Numbered from the stretch's first letter, positions 1-12,202 are shown. The stretch is DNA of 64,000 bases from Halichondria panicea (GCF_963675165.1 NC_087377.1:306001-370000), one strand, 5' to 3'. The notes: a model not told the origin generated them from the sequence alone. A program made the numbers and translations.

Positions 1-1330
1 TGTACCTGGGGGAGAGAGGAGACAAAAGCAGTGAGAGAATGGAACACTAGTACAGTAGCTAGTAGGAGGAGCTGTGTGTGTGTGCATTGTGGCTGCAAGA
101 GAACAAGCAAATGCATGGTTACATTGAGAGCAGCAGTTCAAACAAAACCATCCACTCCACACAATACAATACCAGCCAATCACCACCACAGCTGACAACC
201 ATCGGCCTAGTATTATCAATACACACACAATACATAATTATAACACCAGACAACAAAATTACACCCATAGCTGTTTGTGCTGTGCAGAGAAGAGATGAGA
301 AATTCCCACAACAACAAATCAATTCAACAGCGAAGACCACCAATTAATTCAGATTATTATTATCATCATAATACCAGACCAGGAGTGAATGCACTCCTGA
401 CCAGACAAATCATTATAATCAAATCACACATCATCACCAAACCAGACTGTGCAACAAAATTTCCCACCCCACAACAACCAATCAAATCAACCACAGGAGG
501 ACCACCACCAGTAGTCCAGTAGTTTCCTTGCCCAAGGGACTAATACAATAAGGGCATAATAAACTAAAGGGACCCTGTGACTGTGAGTACCATTAACTGA
601 GCACAGAGGTAATCAACCAGAATGTGTGGGATGGTTCAACAACAGTAGACTCACAGAGACAACACCTCCTTGCTCTTGAAGCCCTTCTCGACTCCAGTTG
701 CAACAAGCCTGGCACACCTAGGGTTTAGTTAAAGCCTGAACTTACCAATTCCATGTGCAGTAGGCACAGAGTTAAGATCCTAAAAAAGCCGTCATAACAG
801 ATTAGTATAAGCCAAGAAGCAGCAGTTGTCTAACTATAATTATTATAGCTATCTATTCTAATGATCCTATATAGCTAACTAACTATTGGAACTGATAACG
901 AGATCTTAACACTCCCAATTATGGCAGGATCCTGTGCTGCTTTCCTTTAGGCAGGTACTAACAGCAGAGTGCTCCCTCAATAGACTGGAACGCCACCATC
1001 ATTGCACCCCAAAGGCTGGTTCGACAACGGTTTCAAGAACAAGAAGATGCTGTCCTGCGACCCGGCTGTTAAAGAACCTTCCACACACATTCTGATTGAT
1101 TACTTGAGTGCTACAGACACCATCCCTCCCCCCCCCAACCACCAAAGGGTTCAAGGCCATGCAGGTAATAGACTCTTAGCCATGCGTATTAAAAACAGTA
1201 TACAAAAAGCGTTGTCGACACGAGTTTAGCCATGCATACATGCATTTAACGTGCGCTTTGCTGGCAAGTATGTATCTATTAAACTGCATGACCTACACAC
1301 CTCACAGTCAAGAAGGGGCCACCACACTTA
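1..1330. repeat. Dispersed repeat A, copy 1 (window edge cuts its left end)
   Basis: The block aligns base for base, with small indels, to about 48423-49795. Parts also align to 24285-25300, 26455-27415 and 33388-34350. Typical shared words are CAGCAGTTCAAACAAAACC and AATTCCCACAACAACAAATC. The copy has a roughly 57-70-bp deletion near 710-720 relative to the copies at 33600 and 49120. It is part of the larger duplication 1-4152 versus 48423-52590. Confidence 0.85.
1002..1164 (+). pseudogene. Degenerate copy of the short conserved exon in repeat A
   Basis: This copy matches the intact exons at 33967-34148 and 49463-49638 (GWFDNGFKNKKMLS, then ILIDYLSATDT). An 8-bp deletion just upstream removed the ATGAGTAA that starts the other two copies, and a changed C-run shifts the frame in the proline stretch. 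It still ends at the same GCAG/GTAATA donor-like site. Function of the encoded peptide is unknown. Confidence 0.65.
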
Positions 1331-2438
1331 GACACAAGGAATACCAGAACTTCCACTCTCAACAAACAAAGCAACACCAATACACTCAAAGGCCAGAGAG
1401 TGAACAATCCAATCAATAGCTGGGACAAGATACACACAAGATGAACATGCGGACGTACGGTTTCAACTTACAAATGACTCTTGCAGCCTGCACTGCTTCT
1501 AATCTATCTTTCCATGGCTGGATAATGCTCGCGCTGTTTCTGCAACACAGTAGAAGGCTTGCGCTGTTTCTGCAACACAGTGGAAGGCTCGCAATGTTCT
1601 GCAACACAGTGGAAAGCTCGCGCTGTTTCTGCAACACAGTGGAAAGCTCGCGATGTTTTTGTAACACAGCGGAAGGCTGCAAAAAAATCAAGTCAATACC
1701 AATCAATAAAACATGACTAAATAGACAACTACAATGCTCTTCCTAGCCTAACATTCCTGCAAACATGCGAGCAAGCAAAAAAACTCACCTCTTCCAGCAA
1801 GACACTGAGCTTCTTCTTCAAACGGGTCAGGTGGCATATCGGGCACCTGATCCCTTCAAACTTCAAAGGAACTGAGCTTCTAGAACTGGATCTGAGAATA
1901 TTTCAGGCCATTGACGTCAGAGTCTCCAAGGAGATGCCATGGAGACAACATGGAGGACCGCAGGAGTACTAGCTACAAGGTGTTGCGAGTATATATTGTG
2001 GGTACATTGCGAAATCTGTCCCAGTGAATACTCATACGCATGCGCAGTGTGCCCCTTCTCTGTCTACCCGTTTGTACTTACCTTAATTACTCGTTTCACC
2101 ATAAAGGCTAAAAAAAAAAAAAAAAAACCCCTTCATGCAATTCAACAGCTAGAGACCAGCCCCTCCCCTTTTATCCATCATTGTGCAGAAGCTTGACGAC
2201 CTTTTCAGCTAGCTATCATGCATGCTGCCATTAATGTACAAAATCAACCTGAACATATAACTACTTAGAAACTGCCATGGCAAATGCTTTTATATAATTA
2301 TAACGCATGATGGACTGCATTATTATTTTTATTCAAAAATCTTAGCAAGAGTGGGAACCAGCAAAACAAAGCATAAAAATATTTCTGATCAATAAAAGAT
2401 GTACGAGTCACTATCATGATATGGAGTCAGTGGAGCTG
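1330..2438. other. Intergenic, duplicated sequence
   Basis: Apart from the 30-bp array there is an A-run at 2110-2128. On the minus strand an exon-like end at about 1852-1784 (EEEAQCLAGR before GTGAGT) is shared with about 34862-34820 (EEEAKCVAGR). From about 1995 on, the sequence matches 50425-50860. No complete gene is recognised. Confidence 0.5.
1541..1680. repeat. 30-bp tandem repeat, about 5 units
   Basis: Units read approximately CTCGCGCTGTTTCTGCAACA plus CAGTGGAAGG, with a one-base loss in the third unit. A diverged equivalent array is at 34545-34695 in the other long copy of repeat A. It is absent from the 48-50 kb copy, where a foldback element begins instead. Confidence 0.85.
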
Positions 2439-5400
2439 TTACTGTGAAGCTAGCTTGGTTAGTTTAGACTCCATCTGTTGGGCAATGTCTCCACGACTAA
2501 TGACAGGAGACTTGAGTGCATGGATGAGTGCTCCTAGTGTGGGGGCGGGGGTGGATCCTGTCAACCATTGCTCCAGTAGTTTAGTGAAACAGTCATCACA
2601 CTCATTCGGACAGTCCCTCTTGATGGCCTGTGTGTGTGTGTGTGTGGGTGTGTGTGTGTGGGTGTGTGTGTGTGTGGGTGGGTGTACATGTGAACTACTA
2701 ATTTCACTACTACAGCTATAGAGTCACTGACACCACAGGCATGCACACAGAGGATTATAGGAATGAGGATAATTATTGCTATAGGCTAATAATAATAAAT
2801 GGGTTTGCACATGCAGGCTAATTATGACAATGAGTGCAGTACTGCTTGCTGGCACATTCCTTAACTGATGATGCCTGACTGTTGTATGAGCACAGGGCTA
2901 TTAGTACACAGTCATCTACTGCTATACAGTGTTCAGTACACACACAGCAGAGCACTCACATCTAGTGTCCCCTCATTGACACCCAACTGCTCTCCCAGAG
3001 GACGCCATGTCCCCCTCACCTCCCAGGCAGCTGTCCTCACTACCCTCAAATGATGATCCACACTCAGTCCCTCTGGAAGGAACACACAATCATGACAACA
3101 ACATAACACTGTCATTATTCCTAAGCAATGCGTACTAACTAAAACACACATTACTGAAGGACACTCTGTATTGTACTGATAAGATCAGCTACATCATTAT
3201 TCACTGCTGTTAATTAAATCAAGATTAATGTGCTTACCATCGTGAGTGAGAGGACAAATAACAGGAGAGATGTCGCTGGTAGCTTTTGTCTGTAAAGAGA
3301 AATCAAATATTAGTTACTTGTGTTTATATAATGTATAATTATAGAACATGTTCTGTAAAGACTTGTAATATAGTTGCCAACCTTAATGGTGGTTGCAATG
3401 TCCCCACGAGCAATGGCGGGAGACTCTAGTGCTCTAACAAGGGCAGACCAGGAGGGGGGAGGAGAGGAGCACTTCACCCAGTGTGTCAGCATGGCCTCAA
3501 AGCACGGCTCAACCCAGCGATAGTCCTTCTCAAGACTCTGTATCAGTGCACACAGTGAAACACAGTATTAAATACTTAGTAAGAGCTCAACATTACGTTG
3601 CTATAGTAACCTGTTAAATAGGTTGGTACATCATACAAGACCACACCAAATATGCAGAGTCAGCATTGCTAGAGATACCTCATTCTAAGAATGCTTACAA
3701 TTGAAATGCTCACTATTCAACCATTAAATAACAGTAGCAGTCAATTAAATAGTGCACACACATAATTAGAATGAAGGGACTACACTGGGAGAATATACTC
3801 AAGGTGGTGGAGGTAGTCATTGTTAAGGTCTCACCTTCCTAGTTGCATAGTCAATGTCCAGTTCTATAGCCAGGCTGTACCAGTCAGAGCGTATCTTTTT
3901 GATCACTTTCTTCACATCTGTAAACAGCTGATCAGTTTCAGAGCTGGAGGTGTCCTCTGTAACAATTCAAATATAATCATACATTGTACAGTACACACGT
4001 AACAATGTACATACAATCTGCACACATGCTCTGACATTATTCTCACCAACACTCTCTTTGAGGCAGTGGTACACGGTGAAGAAAGGCTTCTGGATCTCAC
4101 AACTGATAAAGCCCTTGAAGTGACCATTTGACGAAGCCTTGAATTCCAATTCATTTTTCCTACCGCTAAGTCTCGGACTTCTCTTCTTCCACTTGAAGGT
4201 GAGGCTTGGATCTAGGTCCTCTAGATCAGCAAATGGCAGAGCAAGGAGAGTAACATCATCTCCCAGGCTGACTTCCTGCACACACACACAGAAACAATAA
4301 GTCAATGCACGGAGAAAAATATAAATGCCAGTATACACAAAATACAACTACACTGTAAAAAAAAAAGTGCGGTGAGCACACTAAAACCGTCGCATATAGC
4401 ACACTTTTTCAAAAAAGCGTGCTATATGCGACGGTTTTAGTGTGTCCACCGCACTTTTTTTCAATCATTTTTTACAGTGTAGTTCACTTACTTCTGCAAA
4501 CCAGCATTCTTGGTGAGGGCTCAGAGAGACTTTGTTAATGCATTTAAAGCAGGGATCAGCTCCAGGTGTGAGGAGGCAAAGCTTGGAACCATTTTCATGT
4601 TCGTCACAGTAGCAGTCGAAGGCAATAATCGGAGTGAGTAGTGGACTAATATCCTTCATCACCAACAAGAGGGTTGAGAGGACGTAGGAACAAAGATCAT
4701 GCATCGTATGGTCCCTGTCCTGTCGAATAATCCGTATCTCGTAGCTATCGACATGTGCAATCAGGGTAACAAAATGCTTGGCACATTCGTCAATGTGAAA
4801 GGAGACGAGGTTTCTCTTTACTGAGGTATCAGTGGCAAGTTTCCAAGTCATGCCCAGAATGCCTTTGCCTTTACTCCCCCTTGAGACCAATTCACTGATC
4901 ATGGCACAGAAAACTCCAATGGGAACGTATTGAGGTTTGAATGTGATCTTGATTGGAGAGGGTGTATCAATACCAGTGGGGGTGGTTTCGTTAGTTCCTC
5001 GCGAGATGCACACTTGAGAATAGCGGGGATGAAATACGTCGTTTCGACCTCTTTTGTGGTATGGTCTTCCTTCACTGTTGTGATCTTGGCCAAGAGGTGG
5101 GAATGCTCGAGTAGTATGAGCAGCTTCTCAACAGGAATCAACTGGTCTTTTTTCACACCCGGGTTTACATCGGAATGGCATCGAGTGATTGTTTTCAGTG
5201 AGAATTGTCCCTTGAGTATCCAATTCCTTCTCTCAGCATCATTAAACTGAATACGGCTGTCTTCAGAATGGAGCTCCAGCAGCGGATTGACAACGAGAAC
5301 ACTGAGGCTCTTGAATACCACTTGGGGGTTGCAAATGACAAAGTTCCCAAACCAACCATCTTTGTCCTTGATCTCTGGATGATAGATCAAAGCTCCAACG

Positions 5401-7147
5401 TACCGATCCAGGTACCAAACGGTGAATCGAACCTCCTTCTCTCTCATCTTCAACCCCTCCGTACCGATACGAATGCATTCTTCCATAGACACAATGTCAA
5501 ACTCTTTTCTCAGTACAACTCCAAACAAAAGCTGTTGTGGGCGAATTCGAAGCTTGGCATCTTTGAAATAGCTACGCAATAAGCCATGAAGATGTTCACG
5601 AAGAGGTTTCATATCAGAATCAGTGCCTTCGTAGTTGTCCACTGCTATGAACTTCTTGTCTTTTGGGTGAGAAAGTAAATCCTCAAACTTGCTGGTAATC
5701 TTGGTCACGGCTTCGTTTTTCTCTGTCAGCTTTTGCTCTAAACGGTCTTGGATATCTTTCTTGAAAGTGTCTGAGTTGAGGTGTTGGCTGACTGTTTGCT
5801 CAATGGCAGCCATGTCTTCTGCATTGACGTTAGCATGCTCATCACTCTTCTGTTGAGTCAAAATGTTCCAAATTGCTTTCTTTTGTTCGTGTTCTTTTTG
5901 GCTCTCGCTGGCAGTGGTGCCATTGCTCTTGCTGGCAGTGGTGCCATCGCTCTCGCTGGCAGTGGTGCCATCGCTCATGCTGGCAGTGGTGCCATCGCTC
6001 ATGCTGGCAGTGGTGCCATCGCCATCGCTCTTGGTGGCAGTGGTGCTATCGCTCTCGCTGGCAGTGGTACTATCGCTCTTGCTGGCAGTAGTGCTATCGC
6101 TCTCGCTGGCAGTGATACTATCGCTCTTGCTGGCAGTGGTGCTATCGCTCTTGCTGGCAGTGGTGCCATCGCTATCGCTTTTGCTAGCAGTGGTACTATC
6201 GCTCTTGTAGATAGCTGAGTGACAACATTTCTCGTACAGAAGATCGACTTTGATTTGCATTGTCAGTTCATCCTTGAAAGTACCTATGAGGGTAGCAACA
6301 GGCTTAGCAGAGCCTAGATTGCCCAGTTTACTACACTGCTCTCTGTCAATATCCGAGTCAATCTTGGTATGGTGGCTGATAGCTGAGAGGATTTGAGAGA
6401 GTGTTTCTCTGCTTGTGTACGTTGAATCGTACGGTGTGATCTTGTCCTCTCCTCGTTCGTAGGAGACTTGACACATGTCATCGAGGTCTTTGTCCAGTCG
6501 AAAGAATACCAGGAAAATCCCTGCGCCTTTGCTTAGAAATGGAAACATCTCCACGAATCCAGGCTGCCCACCTATATCGACCAGATTGAGTAGGACTTTG
6601 TTCAGCAGCTCTTTAGTGTACTCTCCTGAACCCACAATACTCCGGAGTCTCGAGACAACCTTTCCAACATCTACAGTCGTCACTTTCACGACCTTTTCCG
6701 GTGGTTCTGGTGTTGGCCCTTTGGGTGCTTCATCGATCTTGAGTTGAGTTTGCTTCTTGGGGTCAGTGGTTTCTTGCGTGGGCTGTTCCTTCGGTGGACT
6801 GACAGTGCTGTCTTCAATAGATTCACAGGACATAAGATAAGAGAAGATAAACTGTGTTTCTTCCTCTAGACTTGAAGATGCTTTGAATTTAAGCTTTGTT
6901 CCAGATTTGTCCACAAAGGCCAATACTTGTTCACACTCGGCTAGTAATGTACTGCAACGTTTCCTTTGATTTTCGGGCAGCTCAGACAGGTTAGTGATGG
7001 ATCCAACAAGCCGCTGTCGAGTGGTCGTTTTGCCAAGACCCGAGGGACCAATGAAGTGCATCTTGAGATAGTGTAGCTCAATGGTACCACTTTCGTCAGT
7101 CATCAGCTCGTCCAGTTTCTTCAAATAGGTTTGGTTTTGAATATCGA
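2439..7147 (-). CDS. Roc-COR GTPase with Ig-like and two Death domains (5' end not found)
   Basis: Seven exons fit with consistent splice phases: 7147-4492, 4275-4047, 3956-3835, 3537-3382, 3289-3238, 3072-2960 and 2627-2439 (stop TAA). About 1,170 residues are covered. The first exon holds a Roc-type GTPase: P-loop GPSGLGKTT near 7049-7026, G3 motif DIGGQPGF, and a G4-like GTFKDEL. A COR-like region follows, ending with LITFKPQ-like beta segments and WFAE before the donor at 4491. Exon 2 is Ig-like (LTFKWKK...GFISCEI). Exons 3-4 form one Death domain (SDWYSLAIEL...MLTHWVK...ALVRALES). Exons 6-7 form a second (WEVRGTWRPLG...LLEQWLTG...ISRGDIA). The family suggests an intracellular signalling switch that recruits Death-domain partners. 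Oddities: a run of 8-residue repeats lies inside the GTPase, and a one-base deficit in a C-run at 4978-4982 breaks the frame inside COR. The exon begins in phase 1, so upstream coding exons are missing or unrecognised. Confidence 0.8.
2628..2690. repeat. GT microsatellite
   Basis: (GT)n with GGG interruptions at the acceptor side of the last exon of the Roc gene. It has a different length from its duplicate at 51049-51118. Confidence 0.93.
4348..4482. mobile_element. Palindromic MITE in an intron
   Basis: A 135-bp almost perfect inverted repeat starts CTACACTGTAAAAA and ends with its complement. The inner arms share AAAACCGTCGCATATAGC and a short A/T loop. It lies in the intron between the COR exon and the Ig exon of the minus-strand Roc gene, ending only about 9 bp from the splice donor at 4491-4490. 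The transcript could form a very stable hairpin there. No coding capacity. Confidence 0.9.
5905..6210 (-). repeat. Coding 24-bp minisatellite (8-residue Ser/Thr/Asp repeats)
   Basis: About 13 imperfect 24-bp units encode TTASKSDS-like octapeptides with E/K, S/G and M variants. They lie within the large GTPase exon, after the G4-like motif and before the conserved AVDNYEGT segment, so they form a loop insertion in the Roc domain. Units differ by substitution and by 6-bp additions (SDSDG), which keep the frame. The paralogue at 56756-62080 has no such insertion. Confidence 0.9.
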
Positions 7148-8265
7148 CTGTAAAGGATTAAACAATCGGTCATAACATAATTAATTAAATTTGTGGCACA
7201 TTTTGTACCATTTGCAATTGTGTAAATCAGAGGTCTGGTTGATATAATAATATTGTACATTCTATAGATCAACGGTAACTAACTGTAATTCTGTTTGTTC
7301 AGAAGCTGAAAACTGTGGTTAAAATTTCTGAAACCATCATAGAACAAGACCTCTCAAAAGACTATAGTGTCCAAGTAAATGGTTGTCTATTTCTCTGCGC
7401 AGTTAAGGCCTGGGTCAGGCACTGATAAGATTAATTTTATTCATTGCCAACATTTTATGTAGATCATGTAGATCATGTAGTGTTAATGAGATTCATAATG
7501 TTTATTAATGTTATTCATTGCATGTGACGTCATAAGGTCAATGTATTTGCTTAGCTAGCTGCTAGAACTATTATAGATTATCTTTGGCAACAAATACGGC
7601 GGACTTAAACAAGGTAAGAGTAGCTGTTTAGGCCCTCAAAAGATAGAGTATGTTGTTATGATTATGTTTCCTTGATGGGAAGTAAAAATGTCTAAAACTT
7701 TCTTAGCTATGCTAGCTTCTTTAGCTCTGACAGCCACTCTAGAGGTAGGCTATTTTGTGTATCTCAAGAATACAATAACTCCTACTCTTCCCATCAAGGA
7801 TACTAGTACCTAGCTATGAGATGTTCATCTAGCCTTGTTTTTGAAGCTTGATCTTGGCATCTTCAACGCCGTATTTGCACTTCTCTTTCTGAAAGTGCCA
7901 TGACGTCATCACCATTTATGGGACTAATTAGCATAATTGAATTAAGCTAATTAGTTTTTTGGAAAAATAAAACATTGAGCTTCATTTTGGATCATTTTGA
8001 TGCAGCATACACTGTATATTGCAAATTATACAGCAGTATGAACATAGTGTAAATTTTGGTGTTGAAATCTGGACCCGGGCCTTAAGTGCGCAGAGTTGGC
8101 GACGTATCATTATATAGTAGCCTTCAGAATAAGTTCCCGTTGCGTTATTTAAAAAAACTGCAAGCTGGCGTAACAACGGAACAGCAACGCAAGGCAGCTC
8201 ATTACATATTTATACCAATACAGTAACTTAACAATGCGCAGGATCTACTGAATAATGTCAATCCT
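7148..8265. other. Upstream/intronic DNA of the Roc gene with a foldback element
   Basis: No coding exon is recognised. An imperfect palindrome spans about 7525-7915: GACGTCAT, AAATACGGCG, AAACAAGG and CCTTGATGGGAAG occur in order on the left and as complements in reverse order on the right. It looks like an old long-arm MITE. Splice-like sites occur but no supported frame. Confidence 0.6.
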
Positions 8266-8269
8266 CAGA

Positions 8270-8485
8270 GCCCTAGGTCCAGAGGAGAGCATGACTGCAA
8301 GCAGGTACTAGGTGAGGGATGGACTCAAGTGATATACTGGGAGACCCAGAGGAGAGCATGACTGCAAGCAGGTACTAGGTGAGGGGTGGAGGAGATGCTC
8401 AAGTGATACTGGGAGACCCAGAGGAGAGCATGACTGCAAGCAGGTACTAGGTGAGGGATGGACTCAAGTGATATACTGGGAGACT
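8270..8485. repeat. 72-bp minisatellite, 3 units
   Basis: Units contain GCATGACTGCAAGCAGGTAC and AAGTGATACTGGGAGACCC; two of the three units are shortened. The same repeat, with about 12 units, occupies 62305-63160. Identical flanks follow both (GAGAGAGGAAGAGATCTATA), so the two loci are copies of one duplicated segment. Confidence 0.9.
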
Positions 8486-8750
8486 GCCACCATCACAATA
8501 GGAGAGAGGAAGAGATCTATACACATGCACTGCATACTCTTCATTATCATTTCACTTATTATAATACATGATGATATCAAGTGATGAATGAAATGGTTCA
8601 CAGTCAATAAAGTGATCATGTGCTATAATACTCAATTTCTTAATATTAGTCTGACAATGACAATGACAATGATATTTATAGCAAAAGATCAAAGAAACCA
8701 CAGTGAAGCCAGGCACATCAAAGCTAACAAGTCACCAGTGTAATATGCCA

Positions 8751-9491
8751 TATACCGTACCCTCGCGAAAATAAGCCCATCTTGAATAAACGCCCATCCC
8801 CTCTTTTGCTTCGAAGTTCTTGCACGAGGGTATTTTCACTCGATTATAAGCCCACCCAGAATAAGAAGTTGAGCATGCGCAGTAGCTGAATGCCACATGT
8901 TCACTATTAATTTTAGTGAAGAAAGGAAGTTTTAGGTAGTAGCTAGTAAGACTATACTCCTTGCTGGACCAAGATCAGACATTATACCTTTCTCTGTATG
9001 GATCTGTTTGCCCCCTGAAGGTGTATATGCAAGGAACAAGTAGTCCTATATGCTGAGAAAGGAAACACAAAGTCTATAAGAAAGTTATCACACAGGCTAA
9101 TTTTGCAAGTTACCTTGCCTTGGTTTTCTGAAACAAAGTACCTGATAGCTGCTCTGTAGGAGTATGACCTACCATCCTTCGAGAAGTTTCTGCTACATCT
9201 AACATCAACAAGCAACGAATAGAGCCAGAGTCCACTTCTTCATTTCATGTTCATTCTCTTGTCATGCTTTAATCATACTCATGCATTAGTTTATAACATG
9301 TTGTTGTCAATAAAATGTTCATACAAAATGAAAATACTAAAAAAGAATTGGCATAGCAAAGTGTAAACCTCGATTTGAGGCCGCGGGTGGGCATATATTC
9401 GAATGAAAAGTAGCCGTTCGCGATTAAACGCCCAGTCCCCTAATAAGCCTTGCAGAAAAGGGTGGGCGTATTTTCGCGAGGGTACGGTATA
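8751..9491. mobile_element. 741-bp MITE-like element with perfect 23-bp terminal inverted repeats
   Basis: The left end at 8751-8773 and the right end at 9469-9491 are exact complements (core CCGTACCCTCGCGAAAATA). Subterminal motifs such as AAACGCCCA..CCCCT are also inverted. The element interrupts a segment that is shorter in the related copy near 63290-63340, which supports insertion after the duplication. Flanking TATA or TA could be the target duplication. No transposase frame is present. Confidence 0.85.
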
Positions 9492-9709
9492 TGTGCAAAG
9501 CCAGAAAGCTTGGACAAAAGTTGGAATGATCTCTTTTATATTGTTCCTACAACTCACTTTTTTGTGGTAACAAAATAAGGAATGCGGAAGGCATAAATCT
9601 CATTATAACAATGCTTCTCCCACGCAGTTATTGCATAATCACTCGTGCAATATTGGCTACGTTGTAATTAGTGGTCTCGAGGCCTACGGCACTCGTGGTC
9701 ATGCTAATA

Positions 9710-10420
9710 ACAAAGTAAGTGAAGTGAGCACTATCTGCATACGATACTACAATGACAAGGTTAGCTGCCAAGTTGTTTGTGTCTCGTTAATTGTTGCTGA
9801 CTCATCACCTTTTTAAAATTGTTCAACAAATCGTAATCACGGTGCGTATACGAATAAAACATGTGCGTTCAATTCCAGTTGACAAGACATTTTCTGTTCG
9901 CGTAAAAACGACAACGTGACGTGCCATGCAAACGGTACAGGAACTTTATTCTGACGGCTACTGTATGTTATTACTCATGCACGAGGGATGTACTGCTAAT
10001 ACAACTATAGAGCACGAGAGCAAGAGTTGTAATAGCAGTACATCACGAGGGCATCACGATGCTGATAGTGCGTAATAGTCTTGCATGCATCATATACTGC
10101 GTTCCTAGTAGCAACCAATGACATTTGAGCATCTATGCGGCATAACAGGTTGTCACGAAGCAACAATTCACAACAGAGGCAGCACTAACCCTCAGGTATT
10201 CATACCACAAAATACCACAAATAAGTCAAAAGTGAGATCAATGCCATCAATAGGGAGGTGGGTGGTGCTTTAAGGTTACGCTAAAATACCACTACTTACT
10301 ACCCGACAGCACTGCTATTCACAACGGAGGCAGCACTAACTCACAAAACAGGTAAAAGTGAATTCATGCAATGCAATCAATAGGGAGGTGGGTGGTGCTT
10401 TAGCTATCCTCGTCCCCACG
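9710..10420. repeat. Segmental duplication, left copy of 63330-64000
   Basis: Near-identical sequence runs from AAGTAAGTGAAGTGAGCA to the end of the window at the other copy. It includes the palindromic pair at 9987-10045. A local duplication of about 95 bp also exists inside it (about 10155-10275 versus 10315-10405, shared AATAGGGAGGTGGGTGGTGC). No gene is recognised. Confidence 0.85.
9987..10045. other. Perfect stem with GATGTACTGCTAATACAACT arms, copy 1
   Basis: The left arm near 9987 pairs with the complementary arm ending near 10045 around a loop of about 19 bases; one mismatch is visible in this copy (AATAGC in place of TTAGC). The second copy is at 63654-63711. Confidence 0.8.
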
Positions 10421-11690
10421 TCCACTTCACCTCCAAGGAAGAGGGTCCGGTATCAGTATAATGGACTGAAAAGCTGACACTAGCCTCCATCGATGGACGG
10501 ACCACGCCCATATAACACTAACGTATAGGCTCTATTAAGAGAGCTGTGAAGAGCAGCCGTAACAAACCTAACCTCTGTCTCAAGCTAGCTAGCTATATAA
10601 TTATAGCGTATAAAGAGAAGTGGGCTATATGTACTGGGCAACATCTAAACAAGAGGCCGTATCAAATAAATTGCTATGGCCTCGGGGTAGGAAATGATTG
10701 ACTTGCTAAAAGGATTCTAAAAGTTCAAAGTTAAAAACAACAACACGTGGTAGACAGACGTGGTAGACAGTACATTTGATGCAATTTTTGCTGGTGGCAG
10801 CTCTTTTATCACCCTGCATGGCTACTAAAAATATCTTCGCTCTATTGCAGGGACACTATTGCGTCTAAACTGAGACTAAAGATTCTACTCCAAGGAGGCA
10901 AAAAAACTAGCCATAAACTCGAATATTTGCACTAGTTAAAATCTAATTAACAAAAAGTGGTTAAGAGCCATAGTAAGCATCGAGGCATGAAGAATTAGCA
11001 CAATAAAATAATGTATTCGTAAACCCTAACTCCATAGATGGGCGTACATGCAGTAAACCCTTTCAATCACAGGGTCATGAGTATTATTATAGTGTTAACG
11101 TGTTTTCAGCATTACACAAAGCGTGTGTGTATAAAGAGAAGAGAGCATGCAACTCACTATGTATACTAGGGAACGTTTAAAAGTGTGAGGCTGTATCAAT
11201 TTACACATGAACGGCAGCTCTAAAAAATAGCTACAGTATGATTTTGACTGAGTCTGAGCAGCACGCCCACTTCTCTTAATTTAAACGTACCACTGATTGA
11301 TACTTCATAATATTATTACTCACTTGATGAGGTTAGGTTAGGATCATCCCTTGCAGAAGTGGAAGGAAGTTGTTCGGAACCATTTGGAGTATCTGAGGTG
11401 TACAGTAATAATGAAAGCACAGCGGGTGCTGATGCCTCGGTGGAGGTGTCAAACAACATAACAAATAAAGCTACTAGCAATAGCTTATACACACATTTAT
11501 CATTTTTGCAATTAATTTTTATTGCAGGCAGAATATAGGGAAACTCAAAGAGTGGGTAATGATCGACCATGATTGTTGTTAAAAACGATCGATGGTATAT
11601 AAAATTATAGTGGCAGAGCCTTGCAGCTCTCTTCTCACTCTTGCAGCTACCAATAGCTAGCTCTAGTGCAGAGCTAACTACTAAGTAGAG
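10421..11690. other. Intergenic; weak minus-strand exon candidate
   Basis: A minus-strand piece at about 11396-11331 lies between a TTTCAG-like acceptor and a GTGAGT donor. It encodes a Ser/Thr-rich linker (TPNGSEQLPSTSARDDP). It could be an exon of one of the minus-strand signalling genes, but no neighbours in phase were found. The rest shows only diverged repeats (for example about 10610-10680 versus 11125-11200). Confidence 0.3.
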
Positions 11691-11691
11691 T

Positions 11692-11870
11692 AGCAACACT
11701 CCATGGACAAGTTTGGCTACATGCTCTGCAATCCAAGTAAGGCATAACTCGAGAACCAAGCATTATTTTTAAAATCCACGAATTAAAATCCAAGTAAACA
11801 TGACTAGAAGCCTATAGAAACTCTTATAATACTTGCACTTCATTGATCCTAGAGCAGCTGTAGCGGTCTA
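11692..11870. repeat. About 170-bp duplicated segment, copy 1
   Basis: The segment matches 13289-13460 (shared GGCATAACTCGAGAACCAAG and ACATGACTAGAAGCCTATAG). Both copies run directly into a CA microsatellite. Confidence 0.85.
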
Positions 11871-11974
11871 CACACACACCCACCCACCCACACATACACA
11901 CACACACACACACACAAACACACACACCCACACACACACACACCCACAAACACACACACCCACAAACACACACC

Positions 11975-12005
<31 letters not shown>

Positions 12006-12113
12006 ACTGGGTATGTGTTTACTATACACACACACACACACACCCACACACCACACACACACCCACACACACCCACAAACACACGCACGCACGCACACAC
12101 CCACACACACACG

Positions 12114-12202
<89 letters not shown>

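Noticed and set aside
78..347. Open frames on both strands in repeat A (also near 24888, 27021 and 48500)
   Set aside because: They overlap on opposite strands, contain indels that break the frame between copies, and have low-complexity composition.
5781..6218. Plus-strand open frame of ALAGSGAIA-like repeats
   Set aside because: It is the complement of the coding octapeptide repeat in the minus-strand GTPase exon; open only because the unit is a multiple of three.
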